From Pyrinomonadaceae bacterium (GTDB taxonomy: Bacteria > Acidobacteriota > Blastocatellia > Pyrinomonadales > Pyrinomonadaceae): DNA of 64,000 bases. The notes beneath the pieces were generated by a model. It was not told the DNA's origin and did not search any database. It saw only the letters and a list, made by a program, of their open reading frames with translations. Shown here in pieces: positions 8,799 to 16,965 of the stretch. Every line of letters starts with the position of its first letter. Positions within the stretch are counted from its first letter, which is position 1. Where the stretch lies: assembly GCA_014380365.1 (NCBI GenBank), contig JACMJZ010000024.1, positions 186,001 through 250,000 on the forward strand, read 5' to 3'. Position numbers and translations under genes: made by a program.

Positions 8799-9608
8799 TC
8801 ACTCCAGCTTCTTGAAAATCTGGGTAGTCGCGCCCTGCTTCAAGGTAAACCCACTAACCTTGCCTGCCTCAACATTCATCGTGATGACGAGACCATCAAA
8901 TGCCGTCGGCCTGAAAGTAATCTTGTCCAACGCCATCAGAACCAGCGGCGCCTGTGTCGCCACTGCGGCAAAAAGCTTTCCGTCTTTGAACGTGACCGAA
9001 ATCTCGAGCGGCTGTTCGCTCCTGTATTTGCCTACGTAGGATTGGAGCGTTGCAGTGTCAACTTCCGGCGGCGGCACTGCCCCGGCCTTCTTCAGCAGCT
9101 CCGCGATCGCAGCCTTCTCTTTGTCGCCTTGCGTTGCGACGAGGGCCGCGGAGAGCGCCTCAGCCTTTGCGGTGCCGCGCGCGAGCGCTACTTCAACAAG
9201 AGCGGTATTCCCCGCTCGGACGCCAGTCATCAAAACGTCATCCACGCCGGTCGCATCTTTTTCGAGCAAGACGCGCACTACCTCGACATGTTTTCCATCC
9301 AGCGCCCAGGTCATCGCCGTGGCCCCGTAGAAGGAATCTTTAACACTCGCGTCGGCGCCGCGTGCGAGTAACACTTTGACGACCTCGACATTCCCGCGTT
9401 CGGCAGCTTTGAAAAGCGCAGTCGCGCCGTAGCGAAACTTAGCGTTCACGTCAGCGCCCTTATCGAGCAGCGCCGTCACCGCCGCCGCGTCGCCGGCGCG
9501 CGCAGCCTCCCATAGTTTGTCGTTAAGCTGTTGTTTGCTGTCCTGAGCCGGCGCCGCTACCGGTAAGACCAGTAGCACAAACAGGAAAAGAGTCATTCTT
9601 AACTTCAT
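8799..9608 (-). CDS. Secreted ankyrin-repeat protein
   Basis: The protein has 269 residues. GGAGGGG lies 6 bases before ATG 9608. A signal peptide ends near APAQDS. Residues ~27-165 hold four to five ankyrin repeats (LWEAARAGDAAAVTALLDKG, then ATALFKAAERGNVEVVKVLL and later copies). The C-terminal ~80 residues (YVGKYRSEQPLEISV...FKKLE) form a separate small beta-rich domain. It resembles the domain often found at the C-terminus of beta-lactamase-like or peptidase-associated proteins (YxGxY..). Ankyrin repeats mediate protein binding, so a periplasmic interaction role is likely, with partner unknown. It is divergent from the propeller operon that begins at 9839. Confidence 0.85.
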   Translation of the reverse strand: MKLRMTLFLFVLLVLPVAAPAQDSKQQLNDKLWEAARAGDAAAVTALLDKGADVNAKFRYGATALFKAAERGNVEVVKVLLARGADASVKDSFYGATAMTWALDGKHVEVVRVLLEKDATGVDDVLMTGVRAGNTALVEVALARGTAKAEALSAALVATQGDKEKAAIAELLKKAGAVPPPEVDTATLQSYVGKYRSEQPLEISVTFKDGKLFAAVATQAPLVLMALDKITFRPTAFDGLVITMNVEAGKVSGFTLKQGATTQIFKKLE

Positions 9609-9748
9609 GAAACCCCTCCGCGCTTTTGGGAGTACAACACCAAGGTGTTAAATTCATCGAGTAAAGATTCGACGCTGGAAAAGCGAAGTTACTGCAACGC
9701 GAGAATACGTATTCTACATCTTTAAGGTTGCACCGTGCAGTCTCTTTT

Positions 9749-9798
9749 GTAACGCAAACTGTTAGTTTGCGGCGCCGCAACCTAACAGGTTGCTTTAC
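9749..9798. repeat. Paired palindromes, GTAACGCAAACT type, second locus
   Basis: Unit 9749-9771 matches the first unit at 4834. It is followed by a diverged inverted unit (GCAACCTAACAGGTTGC, 9776-9792). The pair sits in the 230-base divergent gap between the ankyrin gene and the propeller operon. Confidence 0.8.
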
Positions 9799-9838
9799 AA
9801 GCGCGCGTTAAGCCAAACGAGCATGATGGAAATCCAAA

Positions 9839-12040
9839 ATGACTAAACTTCCCTCCATTTTTTTGAAATTATTTCTGCTGCTCGCGCTGAGTGCGTCCGC
9901 AATGCCGTCAACTCTGGCCAGCGATTGGGCTGAATGGCGCGGACCGGCGCGCGATGGTGTCTCTCTGGAAAAAGGACTGCCGACGAAGTGGTCTCCCGCG
10001 GGCGACAACCTGGCGTGGAAGGTTCCATACGGCGGGCGCTCCGCGCCGATCGTTATGGGCAATCGCGTCTATCTGCAGAACACGGCAGGCAAGGGCGAGT
10101 TGGAGCAGGAACGCATCATGTGCTTCGACGCCGATAACGGAAAACTACTTTGGGAACACCGCTTCAACGTTTACTTAAGCGACGTGCCGGCGCATCGAGT
10201 CGGATGGGCGTCACCGGTTGGTGATCCGTCGAGCGGTAATGTCTATGTCTTCGGTAGTGGGGGAACGCTGTTAGCGATAACCCGGGAAGGAAAAGTTTTA
10301 TGGGAGCGTTCACTCGGCGAAGACTTCGGATTACTGACCACGCACGGCGGTCGCACCGTGTCTCCGATAATCGATGGCGACCTGGTGATCGTTAGCGGCG
10401 TGACGTTTCAATGGGGCCAACATGGCCGCGGCGCACATCGCTTCATGGCCTTTGACAAAAAGACGGGCGAAACAGTTTACCTCAGCGCTCCCGGTGGCCG
10501 TCCGTACGACACAACTTACGCCCCACCCATCATCGCCAACATCAATGGCACGCGCCTGCTCATCCAGGGCGCGAGCGATGGCGTAACCCATGCAATTAAG
10601 CCGCAGACAGGTGAACCTGTCTGGAAATACGAAATCAGCAAGCGCGGTTTGAATACTGGTGTAGTGGTCCACGGTACGACCGCAATCCTGACGCACAGCG
10701 AAGAGAACCTCGATTCCAGCGAAATGGGCATGATGGTCGCAGTGGATGCCGGCTCGAAAGGCGAGATCAAAAAAGAGCAAACCAAGTGGAGCGTTTACGG
10801 CTGGCAGGGCGGCTTCTCTTCTCCGGTGATTGACGGCAATCGTCTTTACCACGTGGATAATGGAGCAAACATCGCAGCTTTCGACGTCGCCACCGGTAAA
10901 CAGATGTGGCTGCAGAACCTCGGGACAATTCAGAAGGCATCACCGGTGCTCGCAGACGGCAAGCTTTATCTAGGTACAGAGAATGGAAAGTTTTTCATTC
11001 TCGAGCCGTCGGCCACGGGCGCAAAAATTGTTGACGAGGACCAACTGGGTACCAGCGCGCTGCCCGAAACCATCATTGCTTCCGTGGCTGTATCGAACGG
11101 TCGAGTCTTCCTGGTCAGCGACACAAGTCTTTATGCAATAGGAAAAAAGTCGAACCCGGCGACACCGCAACCGCCGCCCATGATCCCGCCTCCAGATCCA
11201 AATCGCGCGGCGTCGCACGTTCAAGTCGTCCCTACCGAACTAATTCTAAAACCCGGCAGCAAGGTCAACTTTCGGGTTCGCCTCTTTGACGCGCAAGGCA
11301 ACTTCATTCGCGAAGATCCATCGGCTACCTGGTCACTGGATCAACTGAAGGGCACAATCGCGAACGGCCAGTTCACCGCCGCGTCAGAGGCAATCGCACA
11401 AGCCGGGCTGGTCAAAGCGACTGTTGGCGGCATCACCGGAGCTGCAGGCGTGCGCGTCTTCCCGCCGTTGCCATGGAGCGAAAACTTCGAGGCCTTAGCG
11501 GTGAATACGATTGCGCCTACCTGGGTAAACGCAACGCTGAAGTTTACCGTTCGCGAAGTGGATGGAAACAAAGTGTTCGTCAAGACCACGGAGGGTTCGT
11601 CGCTCCTGAGTCGTGCACGCGCCTATTTTGGTCCTTCTGATCTTTTGAACTACACGGTGGAAGGCGACGTTTTCGCGACTGTAAAGCGCCGTCAGCAGGG
11701 CGACGCCGGGCTTATTGCCCAGCGTTACGTGTTGGCGCTCTATGGCAACAGCCAGAAGCTCCACCTCGAGCCCTGGCAGCCGGAAACCGCACGCACAGTC
11801 ACAATACCCTTTGCCTGGAAACCTGATACCTGGTATCGACTGAAGCTGCAGGTTGAAAATCTGCCCGATGGAACGGTGCGGGCGCGCGGCAAAGTTTGGC
11901 TGGCGACCGAAACAGAACCAGCCGACTGGATGATCGAACGCATCGATCCCATTCCCAATCGTCAGGGAGCGCCGGGAATCTTCGGCAACGGTCTAGCGGA
12001 AATCTATTTTGATAATTTAAAGGTGTATTCAAACAAATGA
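9839..12040 (+). CDS. Secreted PQQ-like propeller with Ig-like and lectin-like C-terminal domains
   Basis: The protein has 733 residues with a signal peptide (ILKLFLLLALSASA type) ending near STLAS. The mature start DWAEWRGPARDG carries the propeller signature. The propeller spans about residues 30-440 and is followed by a Pro-rich hinge (QPPPMIPPPDP). Next comes a bacterial Ig-like module (~460-545) and a concanavalin-like beta-sandwich (~550-733: PWSENFEAL...EIYFDNLKVYSN). Such C-terminal modules usually bind carbohydrate or the cell surface. Its stop overlaps the next propeller start by four bases (ATGA), so the two are translationally coupled. No catalytic residues are assignable. Confidence 0.88.
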   Translation: MTKLPSIFLKLFLLLALSASAMPSTLASDWAEWRGPARDGVSLEKGLPTKWSPAGDNLAWKVPYGGRSAPIVMGNRVYLQNTAGKGELEQERIMCFDADNGKLLWEHRFNVYLSDVPAHRVGWASPVGDPSSGNVYVFGSGGTLLAITREGKVLWERSLGEDFGLLTTHGGRTVSPIIDGDLVIVSGVTFQWGQHGRGAHRFMAFDKKTGETVYLSAPGGRPYDTTYAPPIIANINGTRLLIQGASDGVTHAIKPQTGEPVWKYEISKRGLNTGVVVHGTTAILTHSEENLDSSEMGMMVAVDAGSKGEIKKEQTKWSVYGWQGGFSSPVIDGNRLYHVDNGANIAAFDVATGKQMWLQNLGTIQKASPVLADGKLYLGTENGKFFILEPSATGAKIVDEDQLGTSALPETIIASVAVSNGRVFLVSDTSLYAIGKKSNPATPQPPPMIPPPDPNRAASHVQVVPTELILKPGSKVNFRVRLFDAQGNFIREDPSATWSLDQLKGTIANGQFTAASEAIAQAGLVKATVGGITGAAGVRVFPPLPWSENFEALAVNTIAPTWVNATLKFTVREVDGNKVFVKTTEGSSLLSRARAYFGPSDLLNYTVEGDVFATVKRRQQGDAGLIAQRYVLALYGNSQKLHLEPWQPETARTVTIPFAWKPDTWYRLKLQVENLPDGTVRARGKVWLATETEPADWMIERIDPIPNRQGAPGIFGNGLAEIYFDNLKVYSNK

Positions 12041-13548
12041 AAAAAACAGAAGTCAGAAGTCAGAAGTCAGAAGTCAGAAGTCGTCACTCGGCGTTTCAGG
12101 CTCGGAAAACGGTTGCCAAAGGATTACTCGTGTCTCTCCTTCTGGCTTCTGGATTCTGTCTTCTGTCTTTCCCCGCAGCCGCTTCCGATCCCGGCAAAGG
12201 CGACTGGCCGATGTGGGGCGGTACGCCGGATCGCAACATGATCTCAAACATGAAGGGCCTGCCTATCGCCTGGGACGTAAAGACGAAGAAGAACGTGAAG
12301 TGGGTCGCGCAACTAGGTTCGCAAACGTACGGAAACGTCGTCGTCTCCGGTGGCATGGTCTTTGTCGGCACGAACAACGAAGGACTACGCGATTCAAAGG
12401 TTACTGGCGATAAAGGCGTGGTCATGGCTTTTCGCGAGTCAGACGGCGAGTTTATGTGGCAGATGGTGCATGACAAGTTGGCGGCAGGTCGCGTCAACGA
12501 TTGGCCGTATCAAGGTGTTGCCTCTTCCCCGCTCGTCGAGGGCGATCGGCTGTACTACGTTTCCAACCGCGCTGAATTAGTCTGCCTCGACACGCAGGGT
12601 TTTCGCGACAAGGAAAACGACGGGCCGGTGACCGATGAAAAGTTGACTGGGGATTTCCATGGCGACGTGGTCTGGCGCTACGACATGATCGAAGAGGTAG
12701 GCTCGCTCCCGCACAATTTAGCCAACTCGTCGCCGGTTTCCCATGGTGATTTGATTTTCATCAGCACGTCAAACGGCCAGGACGAAAGCCACGTTAACGT
12801 CCCTTCGCCGAAAGCGCCCGCGATCATCGCAGTCAATAAGAAAACTGGAAAGCTCGTTTGGGAAGACAACTCCGTCCAGGAGCGCATTCTGCACGGTCAA
12901 TGGTCCCCGCCGACAGTGGGGACGATCGGCGGCGTAGTGCAGGTAATTCACGGACAAGGCGACGGTTGGGTTCGCGGTTACGAAGCGTTGACGGGCAAGA
13001 AGCTGTGGGAGTTTGACTTGAACCCCAAGGATTCAGTTTGGCCAAAAACTCGGAATGAAGTGATTAGCACTCCCGTCGTTTACGAAGAAAAGGTCTACAT
13101 CGCCAACGGGCAGGATCCGGAACACGGCGAAGGCGTCGGCCACATGTACTGCATCGACGCAACCAAACGCGGCGACATTACCAAGACCGGCATGCTGTGG
13201 CACTACGACAAGATTCGTCGCTCCATTTCTACGCCGGCGATCAAAGACGGCATCGTTTATCAACCGGACTTCAGTGGCTTTTTGCATGCTCTTGATGCGA
13301 AGACCGGCAAGGTTCATTGGGTCCATGACCTGTTCGCCGCTGTTTGGGGGTCGCCCCTGCTTGTTGATGGCAAGCTTTACCTTGGCGATGAAGATGGCGA
13401 CGTCGTGATCATGCAGGAAGGCAAAACGAAGAAGGTCATCGCCGAAATCAACATGGGCAGCTCCGTTTATTCGACAGCCGTCCCGGCAAACGGCGCGATC
13501 TACATCTCCAATCGCAACCAACTCTACGCGCTGGCGGAGAAGAAGTAA
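12037..13548 (+). CDS. Secreted PQQ-like propeller with heptamer tract after the start codon
   Basis: The start codon overlaps the previous stop (ATGA). Codons 5-16 are built from five copies of the 7-base unit AGAAGTC, giving the peptide EVRSQKSEVRSR ahead of a hydrophobic signal segment (GLLVSLLLASGFCLL). The mature part opens with GDWPMWGGTPDRNM and runs through a full propeller to NRNQLYALAEKK. Because the unit is 7 bases long, gain or loss of one copy would shift the frame. A GTG at 12130 could serve as an alternative start past the tract. It is probably a periplasmic partner of the preceding propeller; function unknown. Confidence 0.85.
   Translation: MKKTEVRSQKSEVRSRHSAFQARKTVAKGLLVSLLLASGFCLLSFPAAASDPGKGDWPMWGGTPDRNMISNMKGLPIAWDVKTKKNVKWVAQLGSQTYGNVVVSGGMVFVGTNNEGLRDSKVTGDKGVVMAFRESDGEFMWQMVHDKLAAGRVNDWPYQGVASSPLVEGDRLYYVSNRAELVCLDTQGFRDKENDGPVTDEKLTGDFHGDVVWRYDMIEEVGSLPHNLANSSPVSHGDLIFISTSNGQDESHVNVPSPKAPAIIAVNKKTGKLVWEDNSVQERILHGQWSPPTVGTIGGVVQVIHGQGDGWVRGYEALTGKKLWEFDLNPKDSVWPKTRNEVISTPVVYEEKVYIANGQDPEHGEGVGHMYCIDATKRGDITKTGMLWHYDKIRRSISTPAIKDGIVYQPDFSGFLHALDAKTGKVHWVHDLFAAVWGSPLLVDGKLYLGDEDGDVVIMQEGKTKKVIAEINMGSSVYSTAVPANGAIYISNRNQLYALAEKK
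12048..12082 (+). repeat. Five tandem AGAAGTC heptamers inside a coding start
   Basis: There are five consecutive 7-base units at 12048-12054, 12055-12061, 12062-12068, 12069-12075 and 12076-12082. A complementary CTTCTG-rich stretch at 12139-12167 codes for the signal-peptide core, so the two parts form an inverted pair. Confidence 0.85.
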
Positions 13549-13587
13549 TGCAGGGTTGTTGGGCGAAGCCCGAGTGTAAGGCAGTTA

Positions 13588-13722
13588 AGAGCGGGGGCAA
13601 GCCCGCCTTCCCGACCTGAGAGGCTGCGGGTGAGGTTTGGCAATCTCAGCTCGCTTTATGCAAGGGTTAGGAACTCAACACTAATCAACTCGCAGTCGGG
13701 AAGGCGGGCTTGCCCCCGCTCT
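13588..13722. repeat. Inverted repeat, GCGGGGGTAAACC family, copy 2
   Basis: The arms 13588-13617 and 13695-13722 (AGAGCGGGGGCAAGCCC... and its complement, then CTTTTT on the plus strand) follow the second propeller gene. With the T-run the right arm could end transcription of the two-gene operon. Confidence 0.85.
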
Positions 13723-13754
13723 TTTTACTTCGGCCCTACTCGAGTTTGTCTGAA

Positions 13755-14903
13755 ATGAAAAGCTTCGACTTCCAAGCTCGTACGCGCGTGATCTTCGGCG
13801 CCGGCGCGATTGAACGCCTCGGCGAGTTGGCGCGTGAACTCGGGTTTCACCGCACCTTGCTGGTGGCGGATCGCGGGCTCGTCGCCTCCGGTCATGTCGA
13901 TGAAGCCCTCACGCCATTGCGCAACGCCGGAGTTGGAGTTTCCACGTTTCACGATTTTGACGTTAATCCCGACACCGCGATGGTTGCCGCCGGGTGCGCC
14001 GTCGCAGCTCCCCAAAGAATTGACTCGATCATTGGTCTCGGTGGCGGGAGTTCTCTCGACTGCGCCAAAGGAATTAATTTTCTCCTCACCAATGGCGGCC
14101 AGATGCGCGACTACCAGGGACACGGCAAAGCGATGCAACCGCTGCTGCCGATGATCGGAGTTCCCACGACTGCAGGAACCGGAAGCGAAGCCCAAACCTA
14201 CGCGCTGATTTCCGACGCGGAGTCGCAGCTGAAGATGGCCTGCGGCAATCCCGATGCTGCGTTTCGAATTGCCCTATTAGATCCGGCTCTGACGGTCTCA
14301 CAACCGCAGGCGATCACGGCAACCTCGGGTTTTGACGCCATCGCTCATGCAGTTGAGACGTACGTAAGTCTTAATCGAAGCCCGCTGTCCGAAGTCTTCT
14401 CTCGGGAAGCGTGGGTGTTGCTGGAGTCCAACTATGAAGCTGTGCTGGCCCAGCCGCACAATATCGAGGCCCGTGGGGCCATGCAGCTCGGAGCTTACTT
14501 CGCCGGCGTGGCAATAGAGAATTCCATGCTCGGCGCCACGCACGCCTGCGCGAATCCCCTGACCGCACGCTATGGCACGGCACACGGTGCGGCGATTGCG
14601 ATGCTGCTTCCCTGGGTTGTGCGTTGGAATCGACCAGTCGTGGCTGCGCGATATTCAGAACTTCTGCAACTATCGAGCGTGCGTGTAAACTGCGGCGATT
14701 TGAGGAATACTGAACAACTTGCGCAGAGATTGGAACGACTTGCGGCAACCGGCGGATTGCGTACTGGCCTGAGCAGTGCCGGTGTGCCTGCAACCGATTT
14801 GCCGATGCTTGCAGTGGAGGCCGGGGCGCAATGGACAGGCAGCTTTAATCCGCGCCCGTTTGATTCGAAGGGTGCTCTGGAGGTCTACACGTGGGCTTCT
14901 TAG
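13755..14903 (+). CDS. Iron-type (group III) alcohol dehydrogenase family protein
   Basis: The protein has 382 residues from ATG 13755. A longer frame from 13710 begins inside the palindromic repeat and is rejected. Residues 1-160 form the nucleotide-binding half, with GGGSSLDCAKGINF and GTGSEAQTYALIS. The C-terminal half has the metal-site pattern of the family (DAIAHAVETYVS, then ATHACANPL and TAHGAAIAMLLPWV). Family members oxidise alcohols or reduce aldehydes with NAD(P) and Fe or Zn. The substrate is not predictable. It is cytoplasmic, unlike its exported propeller neighbours, so a direct partnership is doubtful. No strong ribosome site is visible. Confidence 0.87.
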   Translation: MKSFDFQARTRVIFGAGAIERLGELARELGFHRTLLVADRGLVASGHVDEALTPLRNAGVGVSTFHDFDVNPDTAMVAAGCAVAAPQRIDSIIGLGGGSSLDCAKGINFLLTNGGQMRDYQGHGKAMQPLLPMIGVPTTAGTGSEAQTYALISDAESQLKMACGNPDAAFRIALLDPALTVSQPQAITATSGFDAIAHAVETYVSLNRSPLSEVFSREAWVLLESNYEAVLAQPHNIEARGAMQLGAYFAGVAIENSMLGATHACANPLTARYGTAHGAAIAMLLPWVVRWNRPVVAARYSELLQLSSVRVNCGDLRNTEQLAQRLERLAATGGLRTGLSSAGVPATDLPMLAVEAGAQWTGSFNPRPFDSKGALEVYTWAS

Positions 14904-16243
14904 GCAGACATCAGAACGTAAGAGGCGGGAGGCAACATGGATATGGCTTTGCGGCTTCGCCGCGGCACAGTGCGGTGAGGCTTTGCCTCACCGTGATGCT
15001 TCCAGGGTTCATGGGAGGCTATGCCTCCCGTTGGAGAGACGAGGCACAGCCTCTCGGAAGTAAAGGTCTTGCAACGGAAAGGCGGAGCCTTTCCGCACTG
15101 TGCGGCGGCAAAGCCGCAGTCGGAGTCTCTCTTCGCTGGTCTCTTCTTCTACTCTTGCCTTTTGCCTTTTTACTTTTGCCTTCTGCGCTGCAAGCGCAGG
15201 ATGCGCCCGCCGATAACTGGTCGCAGTTTCGCGGCAACTCGAGTTTGACGGGCGTCTCCCACTCAAATGTGCCACAGAACATCCGCCACCTCTGGACTTA
15301 TGAAGCGGGAGATTCGATTGAGTCCTCGGCCGCTATTGTGGGCGGGACAATTTTCGTTGGTTCCCAGAAAGGCGAACTCACGGCTCTCAATCTTGAGAAC
15401 GGCGCGGTCTATTGGAAGTACAAGATTGACTCTCCGATTGGCGAATCCTCTCCCGCTTACAGTCGAGGTGTCGTCTATATTGGCGACCTCGGCGGCTGGC
15501 TGCACGCCGTCAACGCGACCGACGGGAAAAAGATCTGGGCGTTTAAAGCCGGCAATGAAATCAAGTCGTCGCCGGTCGTTGTCGGCGACCGGGTGCTTAT
15601 CGGTTCTTACGATCAGCATCTCTACTGCGTTTCAACACGCAACGGTTCTCAGCTTTGGAAACTGAAAACCAACGGGGCGGTTCATTCCACTCCGAGCGTC
15701 TCGGGCGACCTGGCCTTTATTGCCGGATGTGATGAGCTCTTTCGCGCCGTCAGCATTTCTACGGGCAAACAAGTGTTCAGCGTTTCTTCTGACGCTTACA
15801 CGGGAGCGTCGCCAGCGATTAGAGGGACATCCGCCTTTTACGGAACCTTCGACAACGAGATTTTGATGGTTGACGTGAGCGCGCGTCGGGTCGGTTGGCG
15901 GTTTCAACATCCGGAGCGAAAGTTTCCTTTTTACTCATCCGCCGCGGTGACTGCTGATCGGGTTGTGGTTGGCGGACGCGACAAGCTGATCCATGGCTTG
16001 AGCCACGCCGGAAAGAGCGTTTGGACTTTTGCCACGCGCGCCCGCGTGGAGTCGTCTCCGGCGATTGCCGGTTCGCGTGTTTTCGTTGGCTCGAACGATG
16101 GACGGTTTTACGTGCTGAATCTTAGTACCGGCGCCAAGCTTTGGGAGTTTGACGCCGGCGCACCTCTTTCGTCCTCACCAGCGATTGCGCGCGGACGGAT
16201 TGTGATCGGCGGGCAAGATGGCCGGCTCCACTGTTTCGGCTGA
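14891..16243 (+). CDS. PQQ-like beta-propeller protein with repeat-derived N-terminal extension
   Basis: The open frame begins at GTG 14891, with GGAGG 7 bases upstream, overlapping the dehydrogenase stop by 13 bases. Residues ~20-76 are encoded by a 169-base palindromic element. Only then comes a signal peptide (RWSLLLLLPFAFLLLPSALQAQ, residues ~81-102). The mature part opens with NWSQFRGNSSLTG and contains about seven short blades (G.LYVLNL.TG..LW pattern). This is a smaller propeller than its paralogues. An ATG at 14937 with an excellent ribosome site (GGGAGGCAAC) is out of frame because of the element and stops after 13 codons. True N-terminus uncertain; ATG 14996 and 15011 inside the element are alternatives. 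Confidence 0.75.
   Translation: MGFLGRHQNVRGGRQHGYGFAASPRHSAVRLCLTVMLPGFMGGYASRWRDEAQPLGSKGLATERRSLSALCGGKAAVGVSLRWSLLLLLPFAFLLLPSALQAQDAPADNWSQFRGNSSLTGVSHSNVPQNIRHLWTYEAGDSIESSAAIVGGTIFVGSQKGELTALNLENGAVYWKYKIDSPIGESSPAYSRGVVYIGDLGGWLHAVNATDGKKIWAFKAGNEIKSSPVVVGDRVLIGSYDQHLYCVSTRNGSQLWKLKTNGAVHSTPSVSGDLAFIAGCDELFRAVSISTGKQVFSVSSDAYTGASPAIRGTSAFYGTFDNEILMVDVSARRVGWRFQHPERKFPFYSSAAVTADRVVVGGRDKLIHGLSHAGKSVWTFATRARVESSPAIAGSRVFVGSNDGRFYVLNLSTGAKLWEFDAGAPLSSSPAIARGRIVIGGQDGRLHCFG
14950..15118. repeat. 169-bp composite palindromic element, copy 1 (translated)
   Basis: The terminal arms TGCGGCTT...CAGTGCGG (14950-14975) and its complement (15093-15118) enclose smaller hairpins (GTGAGGC/GCCTCAC, GGGAGGC/GCCTCCC, GAAAGGC/GCCTTTC). 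The length equals that of copy 2 at 51180-51348. It lies at the 5-prime end of a propeller gene and is read in frame. Confidence 0.85.
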
Positions 16244-16326
16244 TTAGCCCGACTTGAAGGACTGAAGACATTCATGAAGTTTCTCTTCCTCGACGCGTGG
16301 GCTGGCCTCAATACGCTGAAATTCTC

Positions 16327-16353
16327 TTGACCTTCCCCCAGGAACTGTAATAT
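16327..16353 (+). promoter_or_regulatory. Weak candidate promoter
   Basis: TTGACC at 16327 and TAATAT at 16348, spaced by 15 bases, precede the gene at 16430. The short spacer makes this only a suggestion. Confidence 0.25.
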
Positions 16354-16429
16354 GTTTCGGCATCACTAAGGCTGACCTCAGCTCCCGGATTCTCGTAGTT
16401 CTCCTTCCAACCTCAGTAGGTATTCGAGA

Positions 16430-16960
16430 ATGTCACGAAATCAGAAAACTCGGCGTAATCTAGCGGTTCTTACAGCGATAATAACAATCAGCTGTGTCAT
16501 TGCGACAGTACGCATAGCCAAAAACGTGACCCTCGCAGATGGTATCGAGAACCTGCCCTTCAATGAAGTAACCAGCAAGAGCATCGACACCCAATTTGAA
16601 CTTTCCCAGACGCTTTTTCAGATAGCATTGCTTATGACAGGCGCCTTGTGGGGCCTGGTGATTGCCAAGAAGGACGAGATCAAGCTCGTCTTTTCGGAGC
16701 TCTCGGAAGTCGTGATGTTTCTCAGCTCCAGTGTGGTGCTTTTATTATCTGTTGGCTCCTATGGCTTCTATCTATGGAAGGTGTCGCACTATTTTGCAGA
16801 CGCTTCCGTTGCTGCCACGAAGGGAGGCCTGGGGCCTTATGTGCCGGACATTTTCGATCAAGACATCTCTTATCTTTTCCTTTGCCAGATTGTTAGTCTT
16901 GTCGCTGGAATTTTTAACGGTGTGCTGACCTTGGTCAGTGCTCACAACTTAAGGGAGTGA
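16430..16960 (+). CDS. Small four-helix membrane protein, unknown
   Basis: The protein has 176 residues. Hydrophobic segments lie near residues 12-29, 63-80, 91-114 and 149-170. The loop between the first two is moderately polar (LADGIENLPFNEVTSK) and the middle loop is charged (IAKKDEIKLVFSE). I do not recognise a family. The next gene begins within a few bases, so the two are probably co-transcribed and may work together at the inner membrane. Confidence 0.7.
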   Translation: MSRNQKTRRNLAVLTAIITISCVIATVRIAKNVTLADGIENLPFNEVTSKSIDTQFELSQTLFQIALLMTGALWGLVIAKKDEIKLVFSELSEVVMFLSSSVVLLLSVGSYGFYLWKVSHYFADASVAATKGGLGPYVPDIFDQDISYLFLCQIVSLVAGIFNGVLTLVSAHNLRE

Positions 16961-16965
16961 TTGCA

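Noticed and set aside
13710-13754. Longer N-terminus for the iron-type dehydrogenase
   Set aside because: These codons fall in the palindromic repeat; the conserved protein begins at MKSFDFQ.
1695-16243. PQQ-dependent alcohol dehydrogenase cluster
   Set aside because: The propellers lack recognisable catalytic and metal-binding residues, and the only dehydrogenase is an unrelated iron-type cytoplasmic enzyme.
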